Assembly (NCBI GenBank): GCA_947493995.1
Contig: CANLTJ010000002.1
Coordinates: 310,001 to 374,000, forward strand
Origin: an uncultured Arachnia sp.
GTDB lineage: Bacteria > Actinomycetota > Actinomycetes > Propionibacteriales > Propionibacteriaceae
DNA length: 64,000 nucleotides
Direction: 5' to 3'
Under the pieces are notes generated by a model. It was given only the letters and a program-made list of their open reading frames with translations. It was not told the origin of the DNA and did not search any database. Made by a program: the position numbers and the translations under genes. Numbering within the stretch: the first letter of the stretch is position 1; each line of letters begins with the position of its first letter. This document shows positions 50,898-59,932 of this stretch, in pieces.

Positions 50898-53204
50898 ATG
50901 ACAGATCCTCGCCCGTTCTGTGCGGAAGAGCCGCCGCCGGACCCCTGGGAACTCCCGCCGGATCCATTTGATGGGCCCGAGATGCACGATGCGCACGCTC
51001 GACCCACCGGTGCGCAGCGGCAAATGTCGCAGACGAGATCCACGCCGTCCCAGACCGCTCACCGGGGCGGCGACGACCTGCGCGAGGAAGCACTGGCCAT
51101 CCTCCGCGACCTCACGAGCCGGGCTGAGGCGGACTTCCATCAGGGGCAGTTCGAAGCCATCGAAGCCCTGGTGGCAGATCATCGACGAGCGCTCGTGGTA
51201 CAACGCACGGGGTGGGGGAAGTCGGCGGTGTACTTCATCGCCGCGCTGCTCCAGCGACGTGCGGGTGCCGGGCCGGCCCTGATCGTGTCACCGCTGCTCG
51301 CCCTCATGCGGGACCAGGTGGCCGCGGCTGAGCGGGCGGGCGTGCGAGCGGCGGCCATCAACTCCGCCAACGCCACCGAGTGGCGCGAGATCGAGCGACT
51401 CCTCGCAGCCGACGCCGTCGACGTGCTGTTCGTATCACCCGAACGTCTGGTGAATCCACGTTTCCGCGAAGAGCAACTCCCCCATCTCGTCGCTGCGATG
51501 GGTCTGCTCGTCATCGACGAGGCGCACTGCATCAGCGACTGGGGTCACGACTTCCGCCCTGACTACCGACGTATTCGCACCCTCATCGGCGAACTACCCG
51601 ACGGCGTGCCCATCCTGGCCACCACCGCGACGGCCAACGAGCGGGTGGTGGAGGACGTCGCCGAACAGATGGGGACCGGAGGCCACGAGGTCTTCACGCT
51701 GCGCGGCCCCCTGGCCAGGACATCTCTGCGGCTCGGTGTGCTGAATCTCGGTACCACGTGGCGTCGCCTCGCCTGGCTGTCCGAACATCTCGACACCCTC
51801 CCCGGTAGCGGCATCGTCTACACCCTCACGGTTTCGGCGGCAGAGGATACAGCCGCCCTCCTCAGCAAGGCTGGCCACTCCGTCCGCGCCTACACGGGAC
51901 GCACCGACGCAGCCGAGCGGATTGAGGCGGAGGAAGCGCTGAAGGCCAACGACGTCAAGGCCCTGGTCGCCACCTCAGCACTCGGCATGGGCTTCGACAA
52001 GCCCGATCTGGGCTTCGTCGTGCACCTGGGAGCGCCGAGTTCCCCGGTGGCGTACTACCAGCAGGTGGGTCGTGCCGGCCGAGCCACCGACAACGCCGAC
52101 GTGCTCCTGCTCCCCGGCCCCGAGGATCGCGACATCTGGCACTTCTTCGCCACCAACTCGATGCCCACCCAGGCCCGGGCTGACGCCGTCCTCACCGCAC
52201 TGGCCGACGCAAACGGCCCGCTCTCAACCCCCGCCCTCGAAGCCCGCGTGGACCTCAAGCGCGGACAACTCGAGCTCCTCCTGAAAGTGCTCGCCGTTGA
52301 AGGCGCCGTGCGCTACGTCCAGGGCGGCTGGACAGCCACGGGACAGCCCTGGACCTACGACAAGCCTCGCTACGACCGAATCGCGGCCGCTCGCGACGCC
52401 GAGCAGGACGCGATGCTGACCTACGAGCGGGGCGAGTCCTGCAGGATGGCCTTCCTCACCTCCGAGCTGGACGACCCCCACTCCGCCCCCTGCGGCAGAT
52501 GCGACGTGTGTACGGATGCCTGGTACCCCACCGATGTCACCGTCGAGACAGAGAAATCAGCACAAGCCCAACTGGACAGAGTGGGTGTCCCGGTGGCTCC
52601 TCGGGCGCTGTGGCCGGGCGGTCTGGATCGTCTCGACATCACGGCCGACGGCAAGGCAGTCAAAGGCAAACTCCCCGACGGCGACCGGGTGCTGGAAGGC
52701 CGGGTGATCGCCCGGCTCACCGACCTCGGCTGGGGTGCGACACTGCGCAACCTCTTCGCCACCGACGTGGACGGCCGCCCGCTCGACACGGACATCCCCG
52801 CCGAACTCGCCCGTGCCAGCTTGCGCGTCCTCAAGGGCTGGGACTGGGATGTGCGGCCAACTGCCGTCGCATGGATACCAAGCCTCAGCCGCCCCCGACT
52901 GGTGGACTCCGTTGCCAGCGGCATCGCCTCGGCGGTGAGACTCACGAATCTTGGCCCGCTGGAGTTGGCCCCGCACGCCGAGGCGCTCACCCGACCCACC
53001 AACAGCGCCTACCGGGTACGGGACGTCTGGGACCGCTTCCGCGTGCCGGACGCCATGGCGCCCGCACTCCGGGCGCTCGACGGCCCGGTGCTCCTCGTCG
53101 ACGACCTCGTCGATTCCCGCTGGACCATGACCGTCGCGGGTCGGCTGCTTCGCCGCGCCGGTGCTTACGCCGTTCTGCCGTTCGCCCTCGCGGCAACAGG
53201 CTAG
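50898..53204 (+). CDS. recQ: RecQ-family helicase with C-terminal phosphoribosyltransferase-like segment
   Basis: 768-aa 3'-5' DNA helicase for repair. Seen: motif 0/I region FHQGQFEAIEALV and VVQRTGWGKSAVYF (Walker A with T-G-x-G-K-S), DEAH box LLVIDEAHCISDWGHDFR, TTATANERV, STSALGMGFDKPDLGFV-type VATSALGMGFDKPDLGFV, QQVGRAGR and the RQC zinc cysteines (SCRMAF...SAPCGRCDVC). No HRDC domain seen; instead the last 90 residues carry VLLVDDLVDSRWTMTVAGRL, like a PRPP-binding loop of ComF-type phosphoribosyltransferases. An N-terminal extension of about 60 residues is Pro-rich. Start ATG 50898 is plausible but not proven. Confidence 0.92.
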   Translation: MTDPRPFCAEEPPPDPWELPPDPFDGPEMHDAHARPTGAQRQMSQTRSTPSQTAHRGGDDLREEALAILRDLTSRAEADFHQGQFEAIEALVADHRRALVVQRTGWGKSAVYFIAALLQRRAGAGPALIVSPLLALMRDQVAAAERAGVRAAAINSANATEWREIERLLAADAVDVLFVSPERLVNPRFREEQLPHLVAAMGLLVIDEAHCISDWGHDFRPDYRRIRTLIGELPDGVPILATTATANERVVEDVAEQMGTGGHEVFTLRGPLARTSLRLGVLNLGTTWRRLAWLSEHLDTLPGSGIVYTLTVSAAEDTAALLSKAGHSVRAYTGRTDAAERIEAEEALKANDVKALVATSALGMGFDKPDLGFVVHLGAPSSPVAYYQQVGRAGRATDNADVLLLPGPEDRDIWHFFATNSMPTQARADAVLTALADANGPLSTPALEARVDLKRGQLELLLKVLAVEGAVRYVQGGWTATGQPWTYDKPRYDRIAAARDAEQDAMLTYERGESCRMAFLTSELDDPHSAPCGRCDVCTDAWYPTDVTVETEKSAQAQLDRVGVPVAPRALWPGGLDRLDITADGKAVKGKLPDGDRVLEGRVIARLTDLGWGATLRNLFATDVDGRPLDTDIPAELARASLRVLKGWDWDVRPTAVAWIPSLSRPRLVDSVASGIASAVRLTNLGPLELAPHAEALTRPTNSAYRVRDVWDRFRVPDAMAPALRALDGPVLLVDDLVDSRWTMTVAGRLLRRAGAYAVLPFALAATG

Positions 53205-53261
53205 TCACGCCAATCTGCACAGTTCAGCGCAGCACCACCAGAAGCTGACCCACCCAGAGTC

Positions 53262-53412
53262 CGAGACGCCCGCCCTATCGCTGGACGCCCGTCCTGCTCC
53301 TGCCGACCCGTCCAAAGTGTCGAAGCCCGTCCTATAGAACGGGCGGCGAGCGGTAAGTCGGGCGTCGACGCATCTGGACGGGCGTCGCGACCACTCGACG
53401 GGCGTTCGGGGG
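53262..53412. repeat. Repeat array D, about 20-bp units that invert in the middle
   Basis: GCCC(GTC) occurs at 53267, 53287, 53307 (ACCC) and 53325; GGGC in reverse orientation at 53341, 53360, 53380 and 53400. The switch is the palindrome GCCCGT-CCTATAGA-ACGGGC (53325-53344). The period of about 20 bp equals half of the 41-bp unit in arrays A and B. It lies in the 349-bp gap between recQ and the metallopeptidase gene; no gene is seen there. Confidence 0.75.
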
Positions 53413-53553
53413 TTGACCTTCCCCCTTTCAACCAGCCACACCTTCCGTTCGCGCATGAACCGTGCGTGGAAAAGACCAGTCCTTTCGAATCGTTTGACAT
53501 GCCAGAATAATCTGAGAAGGATTCACTGACACGACACTCTGAAGGGACGGCAG

Positions 53554-54384
53554 TTGCGCACTCTGCTGGTAGGAATCACCACTGCTGTGATGGTGATCCT
53601 CTCGTCCCTCGGCATCTCACGGGCGGTGGCGCTGCCGCTCGCCCCAGAACCGGTTCCACCCGTCACCGGCATCCCGGCACCCTGCCCGGTCACCTACGAA
53701 TGGCCGGGCGACGACGTGTCCATCGAAGCGACCACCGCAGCCCTGTCCGAAAGCTTCGGTTTCGAACTGATCGGATCCCAGTGGACTGAGGCCAGCCGCG
53801 AATCCATCAAGATTCTGTGGCAGACACTCGACGCCGTCGGATGCACCGGCTACGTGGAGCACCTGCAGGCCAAGGTGGACGGCAATGTGGGAATCAACGC
53901 CGACATCAAATCCGGCTTCGCGTGGGGTGATTGGAGCCTGACACGGACCAACTACGTCACCCTGGACTTCGCCAAGTTCCAGCAGGCGCTCGACAGTGGC
54001 GATGAGGGCCGCATCGTACGCCTCGTGATCCACGAGATGGCCCACGTTCTGAACTCGGACCGCAACAGTGCGCCGGACTACTGGACGATCTTCCAGAACC
54101 TGCATGCCGTTGAGGGCAGCTTCTCGGACTACGCGGGCAGCAGCGTCACCGAGACATTCGCCGACGTGGTGGGCTACTACGTGGGGCGCTGCGCCCTGAA
54201 CAACCCCTATGACACGGGCGAGCACGAGGCCTACTACGAGTTCGCCAAGTCCTATATCTTCGGCGGCAAAGAGTTCGGGCCCGACGCCGGGGAGCTGCCC
54301 GACTGTTCCGTGGCGGACACTGACGCCCCGCTTCCAGCCACCCCCACCCTCCAGAGCTGGATCGAAGCCCTCAGCCAGCAGTAG
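53554..54384 (+). CDS. Secreted putative zinc metallopeptidase (HExxH)
   Basis: 276 aa. Seen: signal peptide to about residue 27 (GISRAVALPLA), then LVIHEMAHVLN with His160, Glu161 and His164, and VTETFADVVGYYVGRC, where Glu200 is a possible third ligand as in gluzincins. Cysteines at 44, 97, 213 and near the end may form disulfides. TTG start with GAAGGGA upstream; ATG twelve codons later is the alternative. No family I can name. Probably acts outside the cell. Confidence 0.75.
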   Translation: MRTLLVGITTAVMVILSSLGISRAVALPLAPEPVPPVTGIPAPCPVTYEWPGDDVSIEATTAALSESFGFELIGSQWTEASRESIKILWQTLDAVGCTGYVEHLQAKVDGNVGINADIKSGFAWGDWSLTRTNYVTLDFAKFQQALDSGDEGRIVRLVIHEMAHVLNSDRNSAPDYWTIFQNLHAVEGSFSDYAGSSVTETFADVVGYYVGRCALNNPYDTGEHEAYYEFAKSYIFGGKEFGPDAGELPDCSVADTDAPLPATPTLQSWIEALSQQ

Positions 54385-54527
54385 AAGCAGTAGCTCTTCC
54401 CATCGCGCCCAGGACGGCGCAACATAGGTCGGCAACCACAGCGTGTGAGCAACCCCTGACAGATGTCATGGCATCGTCGTGGCAGAAGACGGTTCCGCGA
54501 AGACGGCACTTGCTCGACGCTAAAGGC

Positions 54528-55427
54528 ATGACCACACAAGCCATCACGCTGCGCGATCTTCGCAAGACCTTTCCGACGCCTGAGGGTCCCCTGCACGCCG
54601 TCGACGGCATCAGTCTCAGCGTGAGGACTGGGGAGGTCGCGGCATTCCTCGGACGCAATGGCGCCGGAAAGACCACCACCCTGGACATGGTCCTCGGCTT
54701 CACCCGACCCACTTCGGGCACCGTGGAAGTCTTCGGGATGGCTCCCCGCGAGGCCGTCGTCCATGGCCGCACAGGAGCTGTACTGCAGAGCGGTGGCCTC
54801 CTCGACGACCTCACGGTGAGTCAAACGATGGAGATGGTCGCCGCCCTCCACGGCCCGGTTGACATCGACGACGCCCTCCGCCGGGCAGGGGCCGATCACA
54901 TCACCACCCGCAAGGTGGGAAAGTGCTCCGGCGGCGAGCAGCAACGCCTGCGTTTCGCACTGGCCCTCCTGCCCAACCCGGACCTACTGATCCTGGACGA
55001 ACCCACTGCGGGGATGGACGTGTCCGCACGGCGCGACTTCTGGGACACCATGCGCGCGGAGACCTCCCGCGGCCGCACCGTGGTGTTCGCGACCCACTAC
55101 CTCGATGAGGCCGAGGAGTTCGCGGACCACGTCATCGTCATCGACCGCGGCACCATCGTCGCCGATGGCACCACCGACGACATCCGCGGTGCCGCAGGTG
55201 CCAGCACCCTGAGCTGCCGTTGGAATCCGAGCGACGGCGATCCGGCAGGCCTACCCCACCTTCTGTCCCACACGCTCAACGGCAACCACCTCACCTGCAC
55301 GTCCTCCGACACTGACGCTCTGGCCCGCCACCTGTTGACACGGACATCGGCATCGCAGCTCGCCATCTCCCGGGCCCGTCTGGAGGACGCCTTCGTCGAT
55401 CTCACCTCAGGAAAGGCCACCTCATGA
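54528..55427 (+). CDS. ABC transporter ATP-binding protein
   Basis: 299 aa. Seen: Walker A FLGRNGAGKTTTLDM, Q-loop VLQSGGLLDDLTV, signature KCSGGEQQRLRFALAL, Walker B LLILDEPTAGMDV and FATHYLDEAEEFADHV. DUF4162-like C-terminal tail. Drug/lipid exporter (ABC-2) type. Start at ATG 54528; AAAGG is very close to it. It is coupled to the permease by a 4-bp overlap and followed by a histidine kinase/response regulator pair. Confidence 0.93.
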   Translation: MTTQAITLRDLRKTFPTPEGPLHAVDGISLSVRTGEVAAFLGRNGAGKTTTLDMVLGFTRPTSGTVEVFGMAPREAVVHGRTGAVLQSGGLLDDLTVSQTMEMVAALHGPVDIDDALRRAGADHITTRKVGKCSGGEQQRLRFALALLPNPDLLILDEPTAGMDVSARRDFWDTMRAETSRGRTVVFATHYLDEAEEFADHVIVIDRGTIVADGTTDDIRGAAGASTLSCRWNPSDGDPAGLPHLLSHTLNGNHLTCTSSDTDALARHLLTRTSASQLAISRARLEDAFVDLTSGKATS

Positions 55428-56245
55428 CCGAGACACTCACCCGTCCCACATCGACGACGACGAGGCCTCACCGCCCCGTCGCGAGCATGCTGCGCTACGC
55501 AGCCCTGGACCTGGCACGCAACCTGCGCATGGTGGAAGCGGTCTTCTTCACGCTCGTGCTGCCCACGGCCTTGTACCTGATGTTCGCGGGGATGTCCGAA
55601 TTCTCCGACGCCCCAGCAGGCCACGGAAACGTCTCAGCCTGGACCATGACGTCCATGGCGCTGTACGGGGCGGTGTTGGCCACATCCAACATCGCCGGCT
55701 TTGCGGCGGTGGAGCGCGCGAAGGGGTGGGATCGCACACTCGCGCTGACACCCGCCCCTACCTGGTCCTACATGCTCAGCAAGGTGGTGGTGGGCTTGGC
55801 CATGGCGGTCCTCCCCGTCGCCCTCGTGATGACTGTGGGGTGGCTGACTGGTGCCGATCTGGCGGGAATGCGCCGGCTGGCCGCGGCCGGGATCATCGTG
55901 GTTGGCTCCACCATGTTCGCCTGCTACGGCCTCGCCGCGGGCTTGTTGTTCCGAAGCGAGACGGCTGTCGGTGTGGCGTCCGGACTGTTGGTGGTGATGG
56001 CCTTCTTCGGCAACCTCTTCTTCCCGCTGAGTGGCATGTTGCTCGACATCGCCCGCTTCACGCCCCTGTACGGATTGACTGGACTGGCCCGATGGCCTCA
56101 GATGGAGGGGTGGATACCGTCGGATCCCACCAACCCTCTCCCTGCGGATGAATTGTGGGTCCTGGTCGCGAACGTCGTCGTCTGGACTGCGGTGTTCCTC
56201 TGCATCGTGCTCGCCGCAGCACGCCGTGAGGCGTCACGGCCGTGA
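55424..56245 (+). CDS. ABC-2 type permease
   Basis: 273 aa with six hydrophobic helices. Seen: LRMVEAVFFTLVLPTALYLMF, RAKGWDRTLALTPAPTWSYMLSKV and NLFFPLSGMLLDIARFTPLYGL, patterns of ABC-2 membrane proteins. Forms an exporter with the preceding ATPase. Substrate unknown; often peptides, drugs or lipids. Confidence 0.92.
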   Translation: MTETLTRPTSTTTRPHRPVASMLRYAALDLARNLRMVEAVFFTLVLPTALYLMFAGMSEFSDAPAGHGNVSAWTMTSMALYGAVLATSNIAGFAAVERAKGWDRTLALTPAPTWSYMLSKVVVGLAMAVLPVALVMTVGWLTGADLAGMRRLAAAGIIVVGSTMFACYGLAAGLLFRSETAVGVASGLLVVMAFFGNLFFPLSGMLLDIARFTPLYGLTGLARWPQMEGWIPSDPTNPLPADELWVLVANVVVWTAVFLCIVLAAARREASRP

Positions 56246-56278
56246 TGCGCGGCATCTGGTGTGAGAAGCTATGACGCC

Positions 56279-57364
56279 ATGACGCAGACGCAGCTTCAGA
56301 CGAACCGACGGGCCGACATGGTCTTCGGCGGCGTCTGGCTGGTGTTCTTGGTGTCCCCCATCTTTGCGCTGGTGGGCAGCGACGCCTCTCTGGCTTGGCG
56401 CGTGGTGGGAGGCTTGGCGACGGCTCTGTTCATCGTCGGTTTTCTCCTCTCGCACCTGCACCCCACGCCGGGGAGGCTTGGCACCTTCGGTGGCGCGACG
56501 GCATGGACGGCGTTCCTCACCGGATTGGTGGTGATGACCATCCCGGCGGTGGGCCCCTATGCCATGACGTTCGTCCCTTTTCTCATGGCCATCCTCGTGT
56601 TCCGTCTACCGCCCCCCTGGGATCTCGTTTCCGCCGTCGTTCCAGCACTCGTCGTGATCGGGCTGCTGCTGCTGTTCAGCGCCCCACCGCATCTGAACTG
56701 GCAGATCCCGATCGCATTCGTGCCGCTCGTCATGATGTTGCCGCTGCGGCGGGTGTCCGATGCCATGGAGCGACAGGCGAGTCTGCGGGAGGAGTTGGCT
56801 CTGTCCCAGCAGCGGGAACGCGTGGGGCGGGACGTCCACGACATCCTGGGCCACTCTTTGACGGTGATCGCCGTCAAGACCGATCTGGCACGCAAGCTCG
56901 TGGACCGGGACCCGGAACGTGCGCGCACTGAACTGGACGATGTTCTGGAGCTCACTCGCTCATCCCTCGGAGAGGTCCGTGCCACCGTCACGCAGCTGCA
57001 GACCCCCAACCTGCCGTCCCAGTTGGCGGCTGCCGAGACAGCTCTGGGCGCGGCTGGCATCCGTGTCGAGCGTCCCAACCGGATTCCGGAAATTGATGAT
57101 GCGCCCTCGCAGCTGTTTGCGTGGTGCCTCCGGGAAGCGGTCACCAACGTCGTACGGCATTCACAGGCCACTTGGTGCTCCATCGCCATGTCGGAAACAA
57201 CGCTCAGCGTCACCGACGACGGGGTGGGACGCGCAGGCGAGAAGGAAGGGGCGGGACTGCGCGGGATGCGTCAACGCGTCCTCGACGCCGGTGGCAAAGT
57301 GACTGTGTCCGATGCCCGCCCGGGTACTTCCCGGCCGGGTACTCGAGTGGAGGTGACCTTGTGA
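56279..57364 (+). CDS. Sensor histidine kinase, DesK/NarL-type
   Basis: 361 aa. Seen: four to five membrane helices (residues 15-155), HisKA_3 dimerisation motif ERVGRDVHDILGHSLTVI with phospho-His187, N-box LREAVTNVVRHSQA and G-box DDGVGRAGEKEGAGLRGMRQRV. Similar to DesK sensors that answer to membrane state. Start at ATG 56279; GTG 56261 is an alternative. It overlaps the response regulator by 4 bp (GTGA). Confidence 0.9.
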   Translation: MTQTQLQTNRRADMVFGGVWLVFLVSPIFALVGSDASLAWRVVGGLATALFIVGFLLSHLHPTPGRLGTFGGATAWTAFLTGLVVMTIPAVGPYAMTFVPFLMAILVFRLPPPWDLVSAVVPALVVIGLLLLFSAPPHLNWQIPIAFVPLVMMLPLRRVSDAMERQASLREELALSQQRERVGRDVHDILGHSLTVIAVKTDLARKLVDRDPERARTELDDVLELTRSSLGEVRATVTQLQTPNLPSQLAAAETALGAAGIRVERPNRIPEIDDAPSQLFAWCLREAVTNVVRHSQATWCSIAMSETTLSVTDDGVGRAGEKEGAGLRGMRQRVLDAGGKVTVSDARPGTSRPGTRVEVTL

Positions 57365-57966
57365 TCCGCGTGCTGCTCGCTGACGATCAGTCCCTCATCC
57401 GAGGGGCCCTGGCCACTCTGCTGGATCTCGAAAGTGACCTGACGGTGGTGGCACAGGTGGGTCGTGGCGATGAGGTCGTGCCAGCCGCAATCGAAGCTGA
57501 CGCCGATGTTGCACTGATCGACATCGAGATGCCGGGCATGGACGGCATCGGGGCCACGGAGGCACTACGCGCCGCGCTCCCGTCGTGCCGGGTGCTGATC
57601 GTGACCACGTTCGGGCGCCCGGGATACATGCGTCGCGCAGTGGAGGCAGGCGCCAGCGGCTTCGTCGTCAAGGACACGCCGTCGGAGCATCTCGCCGAAG
57701 CTGTCCGGCGGTTGCACGCGGGGTTGCGCGCATTCGATCCGAGCCTGACCGAGGAGTCCCTCGTCAGCGGGCCGAGTCCGCTGACCGTGCGCGAACGCGA
57801 TGTCCTTCGAGCGGCTGAGGGCGGCGCCCCCGTCCGTCAGATCGCCAGTGAACTGTTCCTGTCCCTCGGTACCGTCCGCAATCACCTCAGCTCCGCCATC
57901 GGCAAGACCCACACCACCACGCGCGCCGAAGCCGCACGAGCGGCCCGCGACGCCGGTTGGTTGTGA
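57361..57966 (+). CDS. LuxR/NarL-type response regulator
   Basis: 201 aa. Receiver domain with LLADDQ (Asp8, Asp9), phospho-acceptor Asp54 in LIDIEMPGMDG and VVKDTP; C-terminal LuxR HTH SPLTVRERDVLRAAEGG and SLGTVRNHLSSAIGKT. GTG start coupled to the kinase. Likely regulates its own exporter genes; no operator was found. Confidence 0.94.
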   Translation: MIRVLLADDQSLIRGALATLLDLESDLTVVAQVGRGDEVVPAAIEADADVALIDIEMPGMDGIGATEALRAALPSCRVLIVTTFGRPGYMRRAVEAGASGFVVKDTPSEHLAEAVRRLHAGLRAFDPSLTEESLVSGPSPLTVRERDVLRAAEGGAPVRQIASELFLSLGTVRNHLSSAIGKTHTTTRAEAARAARDAGWL

Positions 57967-57992
57967 GCAGCCACGGACGGCAGTACGTGTTT

Positions 57993-58027
57993 CACGTGCG
58001 TCCGTCGCAGCACGCACGTGCTAATAT
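57993..58027 (+). promoter_or_regulatory. vapB promoter and candidate VapB operator
   Basis: Inverted repeat CACGTGCGT (57993-58001), 10-nt spacer, ACGCACGTG (58012-58020), then -10 TAATAT (58022-58027), 6 nt before the ATG. The repeat covers the promoter, as expected for autorepression by a ribbon-helix-helix antitoxin. Confidence 0.7.
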
Positions 58028-58033
58028 TCACGC

Positions 58034-58264
58034 ATGCGAACCACGGTTGAGTTGGACGCTGACACCGCGAAGGCTGTGGAGCGTCTGCGTCGCGAACACG
58101 GTCGCGGTCTCAGCGAAGCCATCAATGAACTGATCCGGCGCGGCTTGAATGACACAGGGGACGAAAAGCCATTCGTTCCCCGGAGCCAGTCCCTCGGACT
58201 GCGGATTGACGTCTCCAACGTGGCCGACGCACTGGAGATCCTTGAGGGAACCGACGCACGCTGA
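58034..58264 (+). CDS. vapB: VapB-like ribbon-helix-helix antitoxin
   Basis: 76 aa. Seen: MRTTVELDADTAKAVERLRREHGRGLSEAINELIRRGL, the RHH fold with beta strand and two helices, then a toxin-binding tail. Overlaps vapC by 1 bp (TGATG). Leaderless start with TAATAT 6 nt upstream. Confidence 0.88.
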   Translation: MRTTVELDADTAKAVERLRREHGRGLSEAINELIRRGLNDTGDEKPFVPRSQSLGLRIDVSNVADALEILEGTDAR

Positions 58265-58692
58265 TGCTCGTCGACGCCAATATTCTGCTGTACTCAGTTG
58301 ACGAGGACAGCCCATTTCATGCGCGAGCCAGCGAGTGGCTCACTGACGCACTGAACGGTCCCCGCCGGGTGGGCCTTCCGTGGCTCTCGTTGTGGGCCTT
58401 CATGCGAATCGCCTCCAACCCACGGGCCAGTGCCCAGCCGCTGTCGCCAACACAAGCCTGGGAGTACGTCGATGCGTGGACCAGCGCCCCGGCTGCTTGG
58501 ACCCCTCAACCGGGACGAGGCCACGCAGACATCCTTCGTCAGCTGATGTTGACACTCGACCTTCGCGCTGGCCTCATCACCGACGCCATCCTGGCCGCGA
58601 TGTGCATCGAGCAGGGACTGACCGTCGTGAGCGCTGACAGCGACTTCGCGCGATTCCCCGAACTGACCTGGTTCAATCCCCTGACGCACTGA
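58264..58692 (+). CDS. vapC: VapC-like PIN-domain toxin
   Basis: 142-aa PIN endoribonuclease. Seen: MLVDANILLYSVDEDSPFH (Asp4), a conserved WLSLWAFMRIASNPR, ITDAILAAMCIEQGLTVVSADSDFARFPEL with the further acidic residues. Belongs to the group annotated as TA-system VapC. Target RNA unknown. Confidence 0.9.
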   Translation: MLVDANILLYSVDEDSPFHARASEWLTDALNGPRRVGLPWLSLWAFMRIASNPRASAQPLSPTQAWEYVDAWTSAPAAWTPQPGRGHADILRQLMLTLDLRAGLITDAILAAMCIEQGLTVVSADSDFARFPELTWFNPLTH

Positions 58693-58739
58693 CGGGGCAG
58701 GTTCCCGCATCTCACCCGAGATCGGGCCCTGTCCCCCAG

Positions 58740-58803
58740 CCTGGAGAATCGGTGGTCTCGCGGTCATAATGACCGCGAGAGCAACGAATCGCCATGCTCC
58801 AGG
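58740..58803. repeat. REP-like palindromic element, copy 2
   Basis: Core CTCGCGGTCA-TAA-TGACCGCGAG (58757-58779), framed by CCTGGAG (58740) and CTCCAGG (58797). The core matches the 9.0-kb copy except in the central triplet. It lies between vapC and the dehydrogenase gene. Confidence 0.75.
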
Positions 58804-58875
58804 ACAGGAGTCTGTGCAGCCGTCCACTCTGCAGGGTCGTAGTCTGGGTCTTTTCCACCAGCCAGGAGGTTTCCC

Positions 58876-59925
58876 TTGACCGAGGTCACTGCTTACGCCA
58901 TCGATTCGCCCACCGGGAGCTTCCACAGGACGACGGTGACCCGCCGTGATCCCGGTCCCACCGAGATCGCCTTCGACATCGCCTACGCCGGTATCTGCCA
59001 CTCCGACATCCACACCGCCCGTGAGGAGTGGGGCAAGTCCCTCTTCCCGCTGGTGCCCGGCCACGAGATCGCAGGCATCGTCACGAACGTCGGCTCCGAC
59101 GTCACCGAGTTCAAAGTGGGTGACCGCGTTGGCGTCGGCTGCTTCGTGGACTCCTGCCGCGAGTGCGCCGAGTGCAGGGACGGCAACCAACAGTTCTGCA
59201 CCGGCGGCGGCATGATCGGCACCTACAACGCCATCGGCCGCGACGGCGAGCCCACCGTCGGCGGATACTCCACCGCCTTCGTGGTGGAACAGGACTACGC
59301 GCTGCACATCCCCAACGAAATTCCTCTGGAGAACGCCGCGCCGCTGCTGTGCGCAGGCATCACCACCTACAGCCCCCTCAAGCGGTGGGGCGCCGGACCG
59401 GGCAAACGCGTCGGCGTGGTGGGCATGGGCGGGCTCGGCCACATGGCGGTCCAGATATCCGCTGCCATGGGAGCCGAGACGATTGTGTTGAGCCGGACAC
59501 TGTCCAAGCAGGACGACGGCGAGAAGATGGGCGCCGACTCCTACTACGCAACCGAGGACGAGAGCACCTTCACCGAGCTGCGCGGCTCCTTCGACATCAT
59601 CATCTGCACCATCTCCGACGGGCTCGAGCTCAACAAGCTGCTCCGGCTCCTGGCTCCCGAAGGGGTCCTCGTCAACGTCGGCCTCCCGTCGACACCCAGC
59701 CAACTCCACCTCGGTGGGCTGATCGGAGGCAACAAGGTGCTGGCCGGTTCCAACATCGGGGGCATTCCCGAGACGCAGGAGATGCTGGACTTCTGCGCCG
59801 AACACGACCTCGGTGCATGGGTGGAGGTCATCGGCGGTGAGGACATCAACCAGGCCTACGACAACGTCGTGGCCTCCAAGGTCCGCTACCGCTACGTGAT
59901 CGACACCTCCACCTTCAACCACTGA
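58876..59925 (+). CDS. Zinc-dependent NAD(P) alcohol dehydrogenase
   Basis: 349-aa medium-chain dehydrogenase of the cinnamyl-alcohol/YahK-AdhA type. Seen: catalytic zinc region GICHSDIHTARE and PGHEIAGIVT, structural zinc cysteines CRECAECRDGNQQFC, and nucleotide-binding VGMGGLGHMAVQIS. Probably reduces aldehydes with NADPH. TTG start supported by AGGAGG 7 nt upstream. Confidence 0.93.
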   Translation: MTEVTAYAIDSPTGSFHRTTVTRRDPGPTEIAFDIAYAGICHSDIHTAREEWGKSLFPLVPGHEIAGIVTNVGSDVTEFKVGDRVGVGCFVDSCRECAECRDGNQQFCTGGGMIGTYNAIGRDGEPTVGGYSTAFVVEQDYALHIPNEIPLENAAPLLCAGITTYSPLKRWGAGPGKRVGVVGMGGLGHMAVQISAAMGAETIVLSRTLSKQDDGEKMGADSYYATEDESTFTELRGSFDIIICTISDGLELNKLLRLLAPEGVLVNVGLPSTPSQLHLGGLIGGNKVLAGSNIGGIPETQEMLDFCAEHDLGAWVEVIGGEDINQAYDNVVASKVRYRYVIDTSTFNH

Positions 59926-59932
59926 CACATCG

